A stretch of DNA of 64,000 bases from an uncultured Clostridium sp. (GCA_947178445.1 CAMWYJ010000007.1:1-64000); one strand, 5' to 3'; shown: positions 53,598 through 62,958, numbered from the stretch's first letter. A program made the numbers and translations. The notes: a model not told the origin generated them from the letters alone.

Positions 53598-55409
53598 ATG
53601 GAAAAAAATAAACGTTCAGCAAAATGGAAAATTTTGTATCTGCTGCTTTTGCTGGTATTGGTAGGAATGGTAATTGTTGGAGATTTGGTGGTGTTTGGCA
53701 GACTTGACAGTTTAGGGGTTGATGAGAGCGTAAAACAGGAAATTACCATTTTTTCGATTGTGGTCATTATATTTGTTGTTGGAATTGGCACATTTATGCT
53801 CATCTTCATGCAGGGAGAGGAAAAAGTTTCCATTACACAAAGCGACAAGTACAAAAAGCTCTTTTTGAATCTGCCGATTGGTTTTGCACAGGCACAGATT
53901 CTGAGAGATCCGAATACAGGACATAATCAGGGATATAGAATTACGGATGCCAACGAGACCTTTGGCAGATTATTTAATCTGGATGTATCTGACTACTATA
54001 ATAAGGTGATTTCAGAAAGCAAGGTTGGGGTTCTTCAGGATATCAATGCGTGGTTTGAGGCTTACAATAATTCCGGAACAAAGCTCGGTGAGCTGCTTTC
54101 CGTTGAGATTACAATGGAGACGCTTGAGAAGACTTTTAGTACGATTATGTATAAGTCTGAGGCAAACTATATCAACATGGTGGTAATTGATATTACCGAG
54201 CAAAAAGAGACAGAAAATAAACTGTCTGCAGCGATTGAGGATGCAAATGCTGCCTATAAAACCCAGTCTGAATTTTTGGCAAATATGTCTCACGAAATAC
54301 GGACTCCAATTAATGGGATTTTAGGAATGCTGCAGCTTACATTAATGGCAGATGATTTGCAGGCAGATTATAGGGACAATCTGACAACTGCAAAAAACTG
54401 TGCAGACACACTGCTCCGTTTGATTAATGATATTTTGGATATTTCCAAATTAGAAGCTGGAAAATATAACTTAAAGGAAACGGATTTTGATGTAAAGGCG
54501 GCTATTGAGGAAACGGTTGCAGCACAGGTACCACTTGCCAAGGGAAAATTACTATCGCTCGACTGCACCTTTGGCGGAACGATGCCAAAGCTTGTCAGGG
54601 GAGATGAACAGCGGATTCAACAGGTGCTTAACTGCCTGCTTTCCAATGCAATTAAATTTACGAGTGAGGGCGGTGTCCGGGTGAAGGTTGCCTGTATTGA
54701 TGATTCGCTGGATAAGATTATTTTAAGAATCGCAGTGGTGGATTCTGGTATCGGAATCGCAGATGAAGATAAGAATAAATTATTCATTCGCTTCTCCCAG
54801 GTGGATGCATCAGACACCCGCAAATATGGCGGTTCCGGATTAGGGCTGGTTATTACAAAGCAGATTGTGGAACTGATGGGTGGTAATATTTCCGTACAAA
54901 GTAAAGAGGGATTGGGTTCTACATTTATTGTGGAGTTACCTCTTAAGCTAATTAAGGCAGCGGAGGAGGAGAGCGAACAAAAAACAGAAGAAGATTCGGC
55001 AGTATTTTCAATTATGGGGCATAACCGGGCAAGAATCCTGGTTGCAGAGGACGAGCCTGTAAACCAGCAGGTAATCGGCAAACTGCTTGGTATGGCGGGA
55101 TATTCTTATGATATCGCGGAAAATGGTGCAAAGGCCGTGGAGCTGTTTTGCCAAAAGGAATACCAGGCAGCGCTGTTTGATGTACAAATGCCAGTCATGG
55201 ATGGTCTTGCCGCAACCCAGGAAATTCGCGAAATTGAACGGAAAGAGAAAAAGAAAAGAATGCCGATCATTGCGGTAACTGCCCGAGCTATGTTTGGTGA
55301 CAAAGAGCGTATTCTTGAGGCAAAGCTGGATGATTATATAGCAAAGCCGTATAACTTAAATGATGTGGTAGAAATTCTTAACAAATACGTAGTGGATGAA
55401 AATCGGTAA
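53598..55409 (+). CDS. Hybrid sensor histidine kinase
   Basis: 603 residues from the ATG at 53598, two bases after the YfhO stop, with GGGGGTTATGAC as RBS; the earlier start overlaps YfhO. Order: two transmembrane helices (about 14-36 and 50-75) with a very short external loop, a PAS-like domain (80-180, RITDANETFGRLFNL), HisKA with FLANMSHEIRTPINGILGML near 230, HATPase (RFSQVDASDTRKYGGSGLGL), and a receiver domain near 480-600 with ILVAEDEPVNQQV, phospho-acceptor Asp in LFDVQMPVMDG and a conserved Lys in IAKPYN. No Hpt protein or output partner is encoded nearby. Confidence 0.92.
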   Translation: MEKNKRSAKWKILYLLLLLVLVGMVIVGDLVVFGRLDSLGVDESVKQEITIFSIVVIIFVVGIGTFMLIFMQGEEKVSITQSDKYKKLFLNLPIGFAQAQILRDPNTGHNQGYRITDANETFGRLFNLDVSDYYNKVISESKVGVLQDINAWFEAYNNSGTKLGELLSVEITMETLEKTFSTIMYKSEANYINMVVIDITEQKETENKLSAAIEDANAAYKTQSEFLANMSHEIRTPINGILGMLQLTLMADDLQADYRDNLTTAKNCADTLLRLINDILDISKLEAGKYNLKETDFDVKAAIEETVAAQVPLAKGKLLSLDCTFGGTMPKLVRGDEQRIQQVLNCLLSNAIKFTSEGGVRVKVACIDDSLDKIILRIAVVDSGIGIADEDKNKLFIRFSQVDASDTRKYGGSGLGLVITKQIVELMGGNISVQSKEGLGSTFIVELPLKLIKAAEEESEQKTEEDSAVFSIMGHNRARILVAEDEPVNQQVIGKLLGMAGYSYDIAENGAKAVELFCQKEYQAALFDVQMPVMDGLAATQEIREIERKEKKKRMPIIAVTARAMFGDKERILEAKLDDYIAKPYNLNDVVEILNKYVVDENR

Positions 55410-55422
55410 TATATGCATATAT

Positions 55423-55662
55423 TCAGGCAGTATCTTCTATGTTTGGTGATTCGGTCAGCATGCGGACCTGTTTTAAGAGAAATTTATACCGCATATATGC
55501 GCCTTTTAGCTGGTAGGCATAGCTGTCTATGAGGTCGGGATCTGTCTGGCTATTTAAATGAGATAAAAGAGTGTCAATCTCCTTTTTGGTGTCTGCCATT
55601 TCATGTCGTAAAGAAGAATCTGTTATTACAGTTTGTGATAATGGGTTCTTTTTTTTGCGCAT
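55423..55662 (-). CDS. DUF2508 (YaaL-like) protein
   Basis: 79 residues from the ATG at 55662 (GAAAGGAGAAAA upstream); the 34-codon extension was rejected. The core TKKEIDTLLSHLNSQTDPDLIDSYAYQLKGAYMRYKFLLKQ fits the YaaL/DUF2508 family, which in B. subtilis lies next to recR and sigma-K-related genes. Function unknown. Its stop converges with that of the hybrid kinase 13 nt away. Confidence 0.8.
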   Translation of the reverse strand: MRKKKNPLSQTVITDSSLRHEMADTKKEIDTLLSHLNSQTDPDLIDSYAYQLKGAYMRYKFLLKQVRMLTESPNIEDTA

Positions 55663-55838
55663 TTTTTCTCCTTTCCCTGCCTTACTGTCACTACATTTCA
55701 AGTAGAGCAAAAGCGAGTGACAAAACATGGTTGTTATATATGTACAACGCAGGCAGTTAAACAAAATTGTGCAGTTGCTGGTGGTTCTATTTAAGTATAG
55801 GCAGGGAATGTCCTATTTATTCCTGATTTTGGAATTAT

Positions 55839-55876
55839 GACAGAATGATTTTTCTTTCTGTATAAATTGACAGAAA
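55839..55876. promoter_or_regulatory. Inverted-repeat cluster upstream of the pilus operon
   Basis: TTTCTGT (55855-55861) and ACAGAAA (55870-55876) form a 7-bp inverted repeat; an additional GACAGAA half-site is at 55839-55845. It lies in the 369-nt gap between the YaaL-like gene and the prepilin peptidase. A possible weak promoter (TTGTGT-17-TGTATT) lies further down near 55932-55960. Confidence 0.4.
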
Positions 55877-56031
55877 TGTGTATAAGGGCGGCAGGAGAAT
55901 ATGTACATGAAGTCAGAAACAAAGGGTAAATTGTGTATATTTTATGTTTATTATGTATTCTTAGTCACAATGATAGACAGGGAAACAAGTGGGGAATTAT
56001 AATGGCAAAAAATAAAAAACAGGAGGAATCT

Positions 56032-56481
56032 ATGATTGATTTAGTGACGAAATGTGCAGCGGGAATATTGCTTTGCAGAGCCGTATATACAGACCTAAGG
56101 AATCGAAAAATTGAAAACAGGCTTATCGTATATGGGTTGGTATGTGGAATTGTTTTGGCGGCAATCCGGGATGGTCCGAAAGGAGTATGGTGCAGCATAA
56201 GAATGGTGGGGATTGTGTTTGCAGCGCTTATCACTTTGTTTGTTATGAAGGGGTTAGGAGCAGGTGATATCAAATTGTTTTGTATGTTAGCGGCATTTTT
56301 TCCATCCGACATATTAAGGATTGTTATTGTGTCTTTTTTTGCAGGAGGAGGTATTGCAATTGTAAGAATATTTTGGCGGTTTATAAGAAAGCAGGATTTG
56401 TATGTGAGGCATGAAGCAATGAATTTTTCTGTGCCGGTTATGATTGGAACGGGACTTGTGATTGGGGGAATCTGTCCGTGA
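56032..56481 (+). CDS. Type IV prepilin peptidase (CpaA/TadV-like)
   Basis: 149 residues from the ATG at 56032, with AGGAGG 5 nt upstream. Integral-membrane aspartyl protease of the A24 family. The two catalytic Asp are in TDLRNRKIENRL (near residue 20) and GLGAGDIKLF (the GxGD motif, near residue 75). It removes the leader of Flp pilins and pseudopilins. First gene of the pilus operon; its stop overlaps the GTG start of the next gene by 4 nt. It lacks the methylase domain of PilD. Confidence 0.92.
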   Translation: MIDLVTKCAAGILLCRAVYTDLRNRKIENRLIVYGLVCGIVLAAIRDGPKGVWCSIRMVGIVFAALITLFVMKGLGAGDIKLFCMLAAFFPSDILRIVIVSFFAGGGIAIVRIFWRFIRKQDLYVRHEAMNFSVPVMIGTGLVIGGICP

Positions 56482-57419
56482 GAGCCGTGAAGGTGTGTAT
56501 ATATGATGAAGAAGAAAACTATGCCAGACAGTTATCGGCTCTTTTAAACCGCAGGGGCGAAGGAAGGCTTAATGCGATAGCTGTTACCAATATAGACAGT
56601 TTTTGGGAGTATATGGGAACTCGGCAGATTGATATATTGTTAGCGACAAATTGGGAATTACTCTGCCAGGTCAGGCAATGGAAGGAGGATCTATATATCC
56701 TCTGGTTAAGGGAAGAAGAACCGTATCCCGCTATCGGCCGGGAAATTCCGACTATTGCATCTATCAGCCGTTACGCAGGTGTAAGAAGAATTTATCAAAT
56801 GGTGGAAGGTGCTGCTGCGCAGTTATTTAAGATGACAGAATGTGGGTGCTTGGTTGCAGCAGTTTATTCGCCCGTGGGAAGATGTGGAAAAACCCAGTTT
56901 GCATTAGAGATTGCTCAAAATCCGGATCGCAAATGGGTATATATTGGAATGGAGGATTATGGCTGTGTATGGCAGCCGGATATAAGCGGTAATCCGGCAG
57001 AGAGAGGAGATGCATTTATATATTTTGTAAAGGAACGAAAAAGGGAAAAGCTTTATCAGGTAATAGAGGAATGTAATGGCATAGTGCCCTCTGCATTTTC
57101 TCCGTTTGACAGTAAAACCTTAGACAGGCAGGACTGGGAATGGCTAATGGAAGCAATGCGGGCTTATACGGGATGTGGCGGAGTATTGTTTGATGTGGGA
57201 ACCGGAATCTTACAGGAACTGGCATGGCTCTTTTTATTTGATATCATTATCGTTCCTTATTTGCAGGAAAAACAGGCATTAGGCAAGAGGGAGAAATTTG
57301 AGACATTTATTGAGGCATATGGATTGCCAGAAATAAAGGAAAAACTTTGGTTTGTGGATATGGGAAATGAAGAAGAGGTTAGAGAAACAAAAAAAGAACT
57401 GGAATATCCGGGAACATGA
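56478..57419 (+). CDS. TadZ/CpaE-like pilus-assembly ATPase-like protein
   Basis: 313 residues, GTG start. The N-terminal 120 residues form a receiver-like domain (KVCIYDEEENYARQLSALL). The C-terminal half is MinD-like, but the P-loop is degenerate: YSPVGRCGKTQFALEIA near residue 131, with Arg-Cys in place of the usual KGG. The Asp of the ParA Walker B is replaced around GVLFDVGTG. TadZ proteins localise the Tad machine at the cell pole. Gene order after the prepilin peptidase and before TadA supports this. Confidence 0.8.
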   Translation: MRAVKVCIYDEEENYARQLSALLNRRGEGRLNAIAVTNIDSFWEYMGTRQIDILLATNWELLCQVRQWKEDLYILWLREEEPYPAIGREIPTIASISRYAGVRRIYQMVEGAAAQLFKMTECGCLVAAVYSPVGRCGKTQFALEIAQNPDRKWVYIGMEDYGCVWQPDISGNPAERGDAFIYFVKERKREKLYQVIEECNGIVPSAFSPFDSKTLDRQDWEWLMEAMRAYTGCGGVLFDVGTGILQELAWLFLFDIIIVPYLQEKQALGKREKFETFIEAYGLPEIKEKLWFVDMGNEEEVRETKKELEYPGT

Positions 57420-58767
57420 AAAAACAGAGAAACAGAATATGGAGACAAAAAATGGCGGATATGCCAGTAGGCAGCCAGAGCAAGAGGGCAAAAAAGAAAA
57501 AAATCGATTTGAAGCAGAGAAGATGCGGCTTTTCCACCAGCTAATGAACACGCTTAGTATTTCTACAGGTCTTACAGATGAGGAGATCAGTATCCTGATT
57601 GAACAGGCGGTATTACAACGGGACAGCGATATCTATCTTTCTGTGGAGGAAAAGCAAAAGCTAAAAAGAGAGCTGTTTCATTCCTTCCGTGGCTTAGATG
57701 TGTTATCGGGGCTTTTAGAGGATGAGGATATTTCAGAGATCATGATAAATGGCAAAAGTTCTATCTTTGTGGAAAAAAATGGAAGGATATATAAAAGGGG
57801 GGAAGTGTTTGAAAGTGAGGACCGCCTCCGCAATGTAATCCAGCAGATTGTAAGCAGTTGTAATCGGATTGTCAATGAAACTGTTCCCATTGTAGATGCC
57901 AGGTTAGAGGATGGTTCCAGGGTAAATGTAGTATTACCACCGATAGCGTTAAATGGTGCAGTTATGACCATTCGTAAATTTCCAAAAGAATTTTTTACAA
58001 TGGATAAATTAATCGCAATGAAATCCATTACTGTGGAGGCTGCAACATTTTTAGAACGATTGGTGAAGGCAAAATATAACATTTTTATCAGTGGTGGAAC
58101 TGGTAGTGGGAAGACAACCTTTTTAAATGTACTAGGCAGTTATATACCAAAGGAAGATCGGGTAATTACAATTGAGGATTCTGCAGAACTGCAGCTTAAC
58201 GATATTCCCAATCTGGTAAGACTTGAAACAAGAAATGCAAATGTGGAGGGAGAACATGCTATTTCCATGTCAGAGCTTATAAAGGCGGCACTGAGAATGC
58301 GGCCGACCCGGATTATCGTAGGAGAGGTAAGGGATGCGGCTGCAATGGATATGGTAAATTCTATGCTTACAGGACATGACGGAAGCTTAAGCACTGGACA
58401 TGGAAATTCTGCAAAGGAGATGATGCTTCGTTTAGAGACCATGATCCTGATGGGATATGATATGCCCATACTGGCTATCCGGCAACAGTTAGCTGCGGCG
58501 ATTGATGTTGTTGTGCATCTTGGAAGACTTCGGGATAACAGCCGAAGAGTAGTCGAAATCAGTGAGGTAGATGGTGTAGTGGACGGTGAGATATGCCTGC
58601 ATCCGTTGTTTCAGTTTGTGGAGAATTCCACGAAGGCAGACGAGCAAGAAGATTTGCAGATGGTCTGTGGAAAACTTATAAAGGCAGGAGAAATACGAAA
58701 TAGACAAAAACTGATACAAAGTGGATTGTGGAAGGAGGATGCAGATGGAAAAGAAAATGGATTATGA
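57367..58767 (+). CDS. Tad pilus ATPase TadA/CpaF
   Basis: About 466 residues; the start is uncertain (57352, 57367 or 57439), and it overlaps the end of tadZ. Type II/IV secretion ATPase. Walker A is ISGGTGSGKTTFLNVLG near residue 240, then the Asp box ITIEDSAEL, MRPTRIIVGEVRD (Walker B) and LSTGHGNSAKEM (His box). ISEIMINGKSSIFVEKNGRIY in the N-terminal domain is typical of CpaF. It powers pilin polymerisation. Confidence 0.95.
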   Translation: MKKRLEKQKKNWNIREHEKTEKQNMETKNGGYASRQPEQEGKKEKNRFEAEKMRLFHQLMNTLSISTGLTDEEISILIEQAVLQRDSDIYLSVEEKQKLKRELFHSFRGLDVLSGLLEDEDISEIMINGKSSIFVEKNGRIYKRGEVFESEDRLRNVIQQIVSSCNRIVNETVPIVDARLEDGSRVNVVLPPIALNGAVMTIRKFPKEFFTMDKLIAMKSITVEAATFLERLVKAKYNIFISGGTGSGKTTFLNVLGSYIPKEDRVITIEDSAELQLNDIPNLVRLETRNANVEGEHAISMSELIKAALRMRPTRIIVGEVRDAAAMDMVNSMLTGHDGSLSTGHGNSAKEMMLRLETMILMGYDMPILAIRQQLAAAIDVVVHLGRLRDNSRRVVEISEVDGVVDGEICLHPLFQFVENSTKADEQEDLQMVCGKLIKAGEIRNRQKLIQSGLWKEDADGKENGL

Positions 58768-59494
58768 TCAATATCATTTTACAGGGAGAGACTGGATAGA
58801 ATTTGCATTGAAGGTTTCTGTAAAAGCGGCAGTGATCTGTTATCTGTTTTATGATTCCTATAAGGCTTTTGTATTGCTGTTTCCCCTTGCATGGCTTGAT
58901 TTTCGAAGCCTGAAAGCAGAGAAAATGGAAATGAGAAAAAAGCAGCTTACAAAGCAGTTTAAGGAGATGATGGAATCGTTACGAACTTCCCTGAATGCAG
59001 GGTACTCCTTAGAACATTCCCTTATGAATGCAAGAAGGGATCTGTCGCTTTTGTTTGAACCGGAGGCTGTCATTTTCCCGGAGCTTGATGGAATGATAGA
59101 GGGATTAAAGGTCAATATTCCTTTAGAAGATCTGTTAAAGGATTTTGGGAGCAGAAGTGGTGTGGAGGATATAAATAATTTTGCCAATGTTGTGATGGCA
59201 GCAAAGAAAAGTGGTGGTAATTTAATCCGGATTATTGAAAAGACGGTTCGCAGTATATCCGATAAGCTGGCGGTTGAGGGGGAAATCAAGACTATGGTTG
59301 CAGCAAAGCGGCTGGAGGAAAGGATTATGATGGTTATGCCATATGGAATTATTTTTTATCTCCGGGTTACAAATGGAGAATTCTTAGAGATACTTTACCA
59401 CAATACGGTAGGAGTGATATGGATGACACTCTTTTTAGTAGTTATTTACATAGCGGATCTGTGGGCGCAAAGAATAATGGAGATTCGAGTATGA
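58745..59494 (+). CDS. TadB-like inner-membrane platform protein
   Basis: 249 residues from the ATG at 58745 (AAGGAGG 6 nt upstream), overlapping the end of tadA by 23 nt. One or two N-terminal helices (about 23-45), a cytoplasmic T2SSF domain with LRTSLNAGYSLEHSLMNARRDL near 85 and VMAAKKSGGNLIRIIEKT near 150, and two C-terminal helices. It anchors TadA at the membrane in the Tad system. Next gene starts at ATGA within its stop. Confidence 0.9.
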   Translation: MEKKMDYDQYHFTGRDWIEFALKVSVKAAVICYLFYDSYKAFVLLFPLAWLDFRSLKAEKMEMRKKQLTKQFKEMMESLRTSLNAGYSLEHSLMNARRDLSLLFEPEAVIFPELDGMIEGLKVNIPLEDLLKDFGSRSGVEDINNFANVVMAAKKSGGNLIRIIEKTVRSISDKLAVEGEIKTMVAAKRLEERIMMVMPYGIIFYLRVTNGEFLEILYHNTVGVIWMTLFLVVIYIADLWAQRIMEIRV

Positions 59495-60825
59495 GGGGTT
59501 TAAATGGTATTCTGTATTGTGTGATATTTGTTTTGTTTGGTGCATGTCTATATGGTAAAAATCGGGAAAAGAAATATGGATGGCAAAGTTTTTTGCAGGA
59601 GCATGAATATTTGCTCATTATACTTTTTATTGCAAATACTGCGAGCTTTATCTGTTCCTATTATCCATTAGAAAATCAGATTTATGTGCAGCGGGAGGGA
59701 TATGATGGGCAGGAAAAACAGAAAAATTTTTTATTAAAAGACGGAGATACGGAAGAAGTTATGTCATTACAGGTAACTCCGCAGATACTTACAAAAAAGC
59801 AGCAGCAGCAAAAACTGCAGGAAGCGGTTGCGTATATAGAAGGACACATACAAGGGGAAAATGAGTCGCTTTCCCATGTGGTAGATTCTCTTAATGTGGC
59901 ACTTGACCGTGAACAGTTTCCATTTGATATAGAAATCAGACCGGATGATTATTCCCTATTAGACGAGGAAGGAAATGTCCGGAATGAGGAAAGCTGGCTG
60001 GTAGAGCAGGGTTATGATAAGGAAGATTTTGAAAAGGGAATTCAAACGGGAGTGACCGTTATACTGTGGTATGGAGAAGAAAAAACGGAACAGTATTATG
60101 AGTTGATAATATATCCTAGAGAAAAGAGTGAGATGGAAAAAAAGTTTTTGAATGTTGCCGAACAAATTAAAAAAACGGAGCGGGATACCATTTATGAGGA
60201 GGGGTTTGTGATACCGGTATCGATGGAGGATATTCAGATCATAGATGAAGAAAAGAAAGGAATCTCTCCGGTGTTTGTGCTATTGTTTGGAATACTTGTA
60301 TGTGGGCTGCTTCTTTTAAGAGAACAGGAGGAAAAAAAGCAACAGGAACAAAACAGGCTTGAGAGTCTTTTAAGGTGTTATCCCTGGTTTGTGAATGAGA
60401 TGGTATTGATGTTGGGTGCAGGCATGCAGGTGAAAAATATATTTTCCCTGCTGGTTAAGGATTACCAGGAGGAAGAAAAAAGAAAAGCAGATGACAGGGC
60501 ACCGTTGATCGATGAGCTTATAGCAGCTGGACAAAGCCTTAATATGGGAATGTCGGAGCAGCAGGTGTATTACCGGCTAGGGCGAAGATTGAAGCTATCC
60601 TGCTATATCAAGCTGATGACATTATTAGAGCAGAATGTAAAACGGGGAACGAAGGGACTTGCAGATTATTTTGAACAGGAGGAAACGCAGGCATTAGAAG
60701 AGCGGAAGAATCTGGCAAAGCGGTATGGTGAGGAGGCAGGAACAAAGCTGTTAGGTCCGATGATGGTGGTATTGCTTGTTGTTATGCTGATGATCATGAT
60801 ACCGGCATTTATGAGTTTTATGTAG
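59491..60825 (+). CDS. TadC-like platform protein with an extracytoplasmic insert
   Basis: 444 residues from the ATG at 59491 (4-nt ATGA overlap with tadB). Two N-terminal helices (about 5-22 and 38-58), then some 200 polar residues (about 60-262) that must be outside the membrane, a third helix (about 265-282), a cytoplasmic T2SSF-like helical domain with VNEMVLMLGAGMQVKNIFSLL and LLEQNVKRGTKGLADYFEQE, and a last helix PMMVVLLVVMLMIMIPAFMSFM. Standard TadC is about 300 residues without such an insert. Confidence 0.75.
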   Translation: MRGLNGILYCVIFVLFGACLYGKNREKKYGWQSFLQEHEYLLIILFIANTASFICSYYPLENQIYVQREGYDGQEKQKNFLLKDGDTEEVMSLQVTPQILTKKQQQQKLQEAVAYIEGHIQGENESLSHVVDSLNVALDREQFPFDIEIRPDDYSLLDEEGNVRNEESWLVEQGYDKEDFEKGIQTGVTVILWYGEEKTEQYYELIIYPREKSEMEKKFLNVAEQIKKTERDTIYEEGFVIPVSMEDIQIIDEEKKGISPVFVLLFGILVCGLLLLREQEEKKQQEQNRLESLLRCYPWFVNEMVLMLGAGMQVKNIFSLLVKDYQEEEKRKADDRAPLIDELIAAGQSLNMGMSEQQVYYRLGRRLKLSCYIKLMTLLEQNVKRGTKGLADYFEQEETQALEERKNLAKRYGEEAGTKLLGPMMVVLLVVMLMIMIPAFMSFM

Positions 60826-60852
60826 GTACAGTATGGAAAGGAGGTGATGTAT

Positions 60853-61035
60853 ATGGGCAGGGTTAGGGATATCTGGCTGGATTTTCTGGCAGATGAGTCC
60901 GGTATGGGAGTTGTGGAGATAATCCTCATCATTGTGGTGCTGATTGCAATGGTGCTGGTGTTTAAGGATCAGATTACCACATTGGTAAATAATATCTGGA
61001 AATCCATTAACCAGAGCGCAAAAAAAATTTATTAA
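60853..61035 (+). CDS. Flp1-type pilin
   Basis: 60 residues from the ATG at 60853 (AGGAGG 8 nt upstream). The leader ends DESG, the mature chain begins MGVVEIILIIVVLIAMVLVF with Glu at +5, followed by DQITTLVNNIWKSINQ. This matches Flp1-type major pilins processed by the A24 peptidase. Likely the main fibre subunit of the Tad pilus. Followed by a 261-nt gap with a perfect palindrome. Confidence 0.9.
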   Translation: MGRVRDIWLDFLADESGMGVVEIILIIVVLIAMVLVFKDQITTLVNNIWKSINQSAKKIY

Positions 61036-61180
61036 TATTGTCAACCTTTAACAGGCAGACATCCAGGGTATTCATATCAAAAAACCAGGAGGTTTGCTGA
61101 TAGAGGATGGGAATCAGAAAAATGGGAGGTGACAGCAAAGAGATAAAAAAACATAGATAATATTGAGTAAATGTAGTGAT

Positions 61181-61200
61181 TCAGAACCAAGGTTCTGAAC
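61181..61200. promoter_or_regulatory. Perfect 20-bp palindrome between pilin and minor-pilin genes
   Basis: TTCAGAACC-AA-GGTTCTGAA within the 61036-61296 gap. No U tract follows, so a protein-binding site or mRNA-processing hairpin is more likely than a terminator. No gene was found in the gap apart from a doubtful 17-codon reading frame near 61107. Confidence 0.5.
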
Positions 61201-61296
61201 AGTTACAAATTGTTATAAAAAATACTAACAAAAATACTAATAAAAATAAAAAGAAATCGTTAATTGAACTTTTTACAAGCAGATCAGGAGGGCATG

Positions 61297-62772
61297 ATGA
61301 GCAATAGAGGACAGACAACCGTATTTTTTACACTAATTATCAGTGTGTTAATGTTTTTCACCTTCTCTGCACTTGAAGTGGGAAGAATATATATGGGGCG
61401 GATAAAGACTGCCGCTGTTGTTCAGAGTGCCCGGTTAAGTATCATGGCGGATTACAACCGGGAACTGTTTGAGCGTTATCATTTATTATTTTTAGATGCC
61501 ACTTATGGGACAGGAAGTGAAGCAGTGTTAGAAGAGAAGATGGCAGATTATGTGGAATATTCTTTAAATGAAGAGTCAGGAAAAATATATGTATTTACAA
61601 TAGAAGAGCTGGCGGTTACAGACAAGAAAAATATCTTAGAGGACAATATGGAGCTTTTGAAGGAGCAGATTGAAAGTTATGAAAAAACTGCGGGAATCAT
61701 ACATAAGGCAAAAGAGGTTTATAAAAAATTAGAGGAAAAGAAGATAGATGTACAGGCTGCTGCACAGGAGACTGAGACAAATGGTGTGGCACTTGCACCC
61801 CCCCAAAAAGATTCATCAGATGAAGACCATACAGATAAAAAAGCTTTGGCGGTGGAGGTGACAGATCCAAGAGATACCATGAAGGAAGCTCTAAAATTTG
61901 GGATTCTCTCTTTTTTAAAACCTGCTGACATGACATTGTCTGATAAAAGGATGGACTTTGAAAAAGCACCCTCCGCAATGTATGAGAAACAAAAGGAAAA
62001 TGAACAAGATAGCAGTTTTCAGGATATAGGAGTTCTCAAGCAGTTTTTAAAGCAAAGCGTAAAAGAAAAGAAAGAGGAAGGACTGCTCGAAAAAGCAGCA
62101 ATGTTAGATTATGTGGATTATCACTTTTCCAATGGAGTAAACCAAAAGGAAGATTGTGTGGCAAAATGTGAAATAGAATATATTTTGAAGGGTAAGGATA
62201 ACGATTATGACAATTTGCAAGGTGTTGTAGATGAAATTATGTGGCTTCGGATGCCGGTAAATTATACCTACTTACTAACAGATGAGACAAAAAAGAGTGA
62301 AGCGCTGACATTGGCAGCAACAATCTGTACTGCAACAGGTACAGAGGCGTTGATTGAGGTTGTAAAATATCTGTTGCTAGGCTGCTGGGCTTATGGGGAG
62401 ACATTATGCGATGTGCGGACACTTCTTGCTGGCGGGGAAATTACATATATCAAGAATGCTGCAAGCTGGCAGACTGACTTAAAGAACCTGACAAAGCCAT
62501 CCTCATCGGAATCGAAAACAGATGGCATGGGCTATGAGGATTATCTGATGATTTTATTAGCAAAAAAGCATGGAAAAGATTTAGATGTGTGTTATGCCAG
62601 AATGTTAGACCTTATAGAAATTAATTTACAGCAAACAGATGAAACCTTCTCATTTTATAACTGTGTGGGAGAGATTTCGATTCAGGGATGCATACACGTA
62701 AATGAGATGTTTGTAAAGGGAAAAGAAGAGGAGATTTATAAATACTATTTTAATGAGAAGATAGCTTATTAA
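61297..62772 (+). CDS. DUF5702-type pilus-associated protein
   Basis: 491 residues from the ATG at 61297 (AGGAGG 5 nt upstream). It begins SNRGQTTVFFTLIISVLMFFTFSALEVGR, a class III-like signal with a hydrophobic helix but without Glu at +5. The rest (about 455 residues) is outside the membrane: a long acidic helical region (60-260), YVDYHFSNGVNQKEDCVAKCEIEYIL near 285, and a C-terminal Cys-containing domain ending with CYARMLDLIEINLQQT. This is the architecture of DUF5702 proteins in Clostridia Tad loci, presumed minor pilins. Confidence 0.8.
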   Translation: MSNRGQTTVFFTLIISVLMFFTFSALEVGRIYMGRIKTAAVVQSARLSIMADYNRELFERYHLLFLDATYGTGSEAVLEEKMADYVEYSLNEESGKIYVFTIEELAVTDKKNILEDNMELLKEQIESYEKTAGIIHKAKEVYKKLEEKKIDVQAAAQETETNGVALAPPQKDSSDEDHTDKKALAVEVTDPRDTMKEALKFGILSFLKPADMTLSDKRMDFEKAPSAMYEKQKENEQDSSFQDIGVLKQFLKQSVKEKKEEGLLEKAAMLDYVDYHFSNGVNQKEDCVAKCEIEYILKGKDNDYDNLQGVVDEIMWLRMPVNYTYLLTDETKKSEALTLAATICTATGTEALIEVVKYLLLGCWAYGETLCDVRTLLAGGEITYIKNAASWQTDLKNLTKPSSSESKTDGMGYEDYLMILLAKKHGKDLDVCYARMLDLIEINLQQTDETFSFYNCVGEISIQGCIHVNEMFVKGKEEEIYKYYFNEKIAY

Positions 62773-62866
62773 GGAAAACCTGTACTTTTTTATAAGCTCT
62801 TATATGAAGCAGATAACCCATTCAAAAATTTTATTCTTAAAAATTCAGCATTATCTCCAGGCCGGT

Positions 62867-62958
62867 TTATTCCTGCGAGCAACGAGCCAAGTGGCTGTTT
62901 GCAGACATTTGGCGACTGCCGCAAGGGTCAAATACCTCCTTGGGGCGGGGTATTTGAC
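62867..62958 (+). repeat. Interspersed repeat family 2, copy 3
   Basis: GCGAGCAACGAGCCAAGTGG...CATTTGGCGACTGCCGCAAGG and then GTCAAATACCTCC and GGGGTATTTGAC. Shortest complete copy; the final arm GTCAAATACC / GGTATTTGAC forms a clean hairpin. It lies just after the DUF5702-type gene within the pilus operon. Confidence 0.8.
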
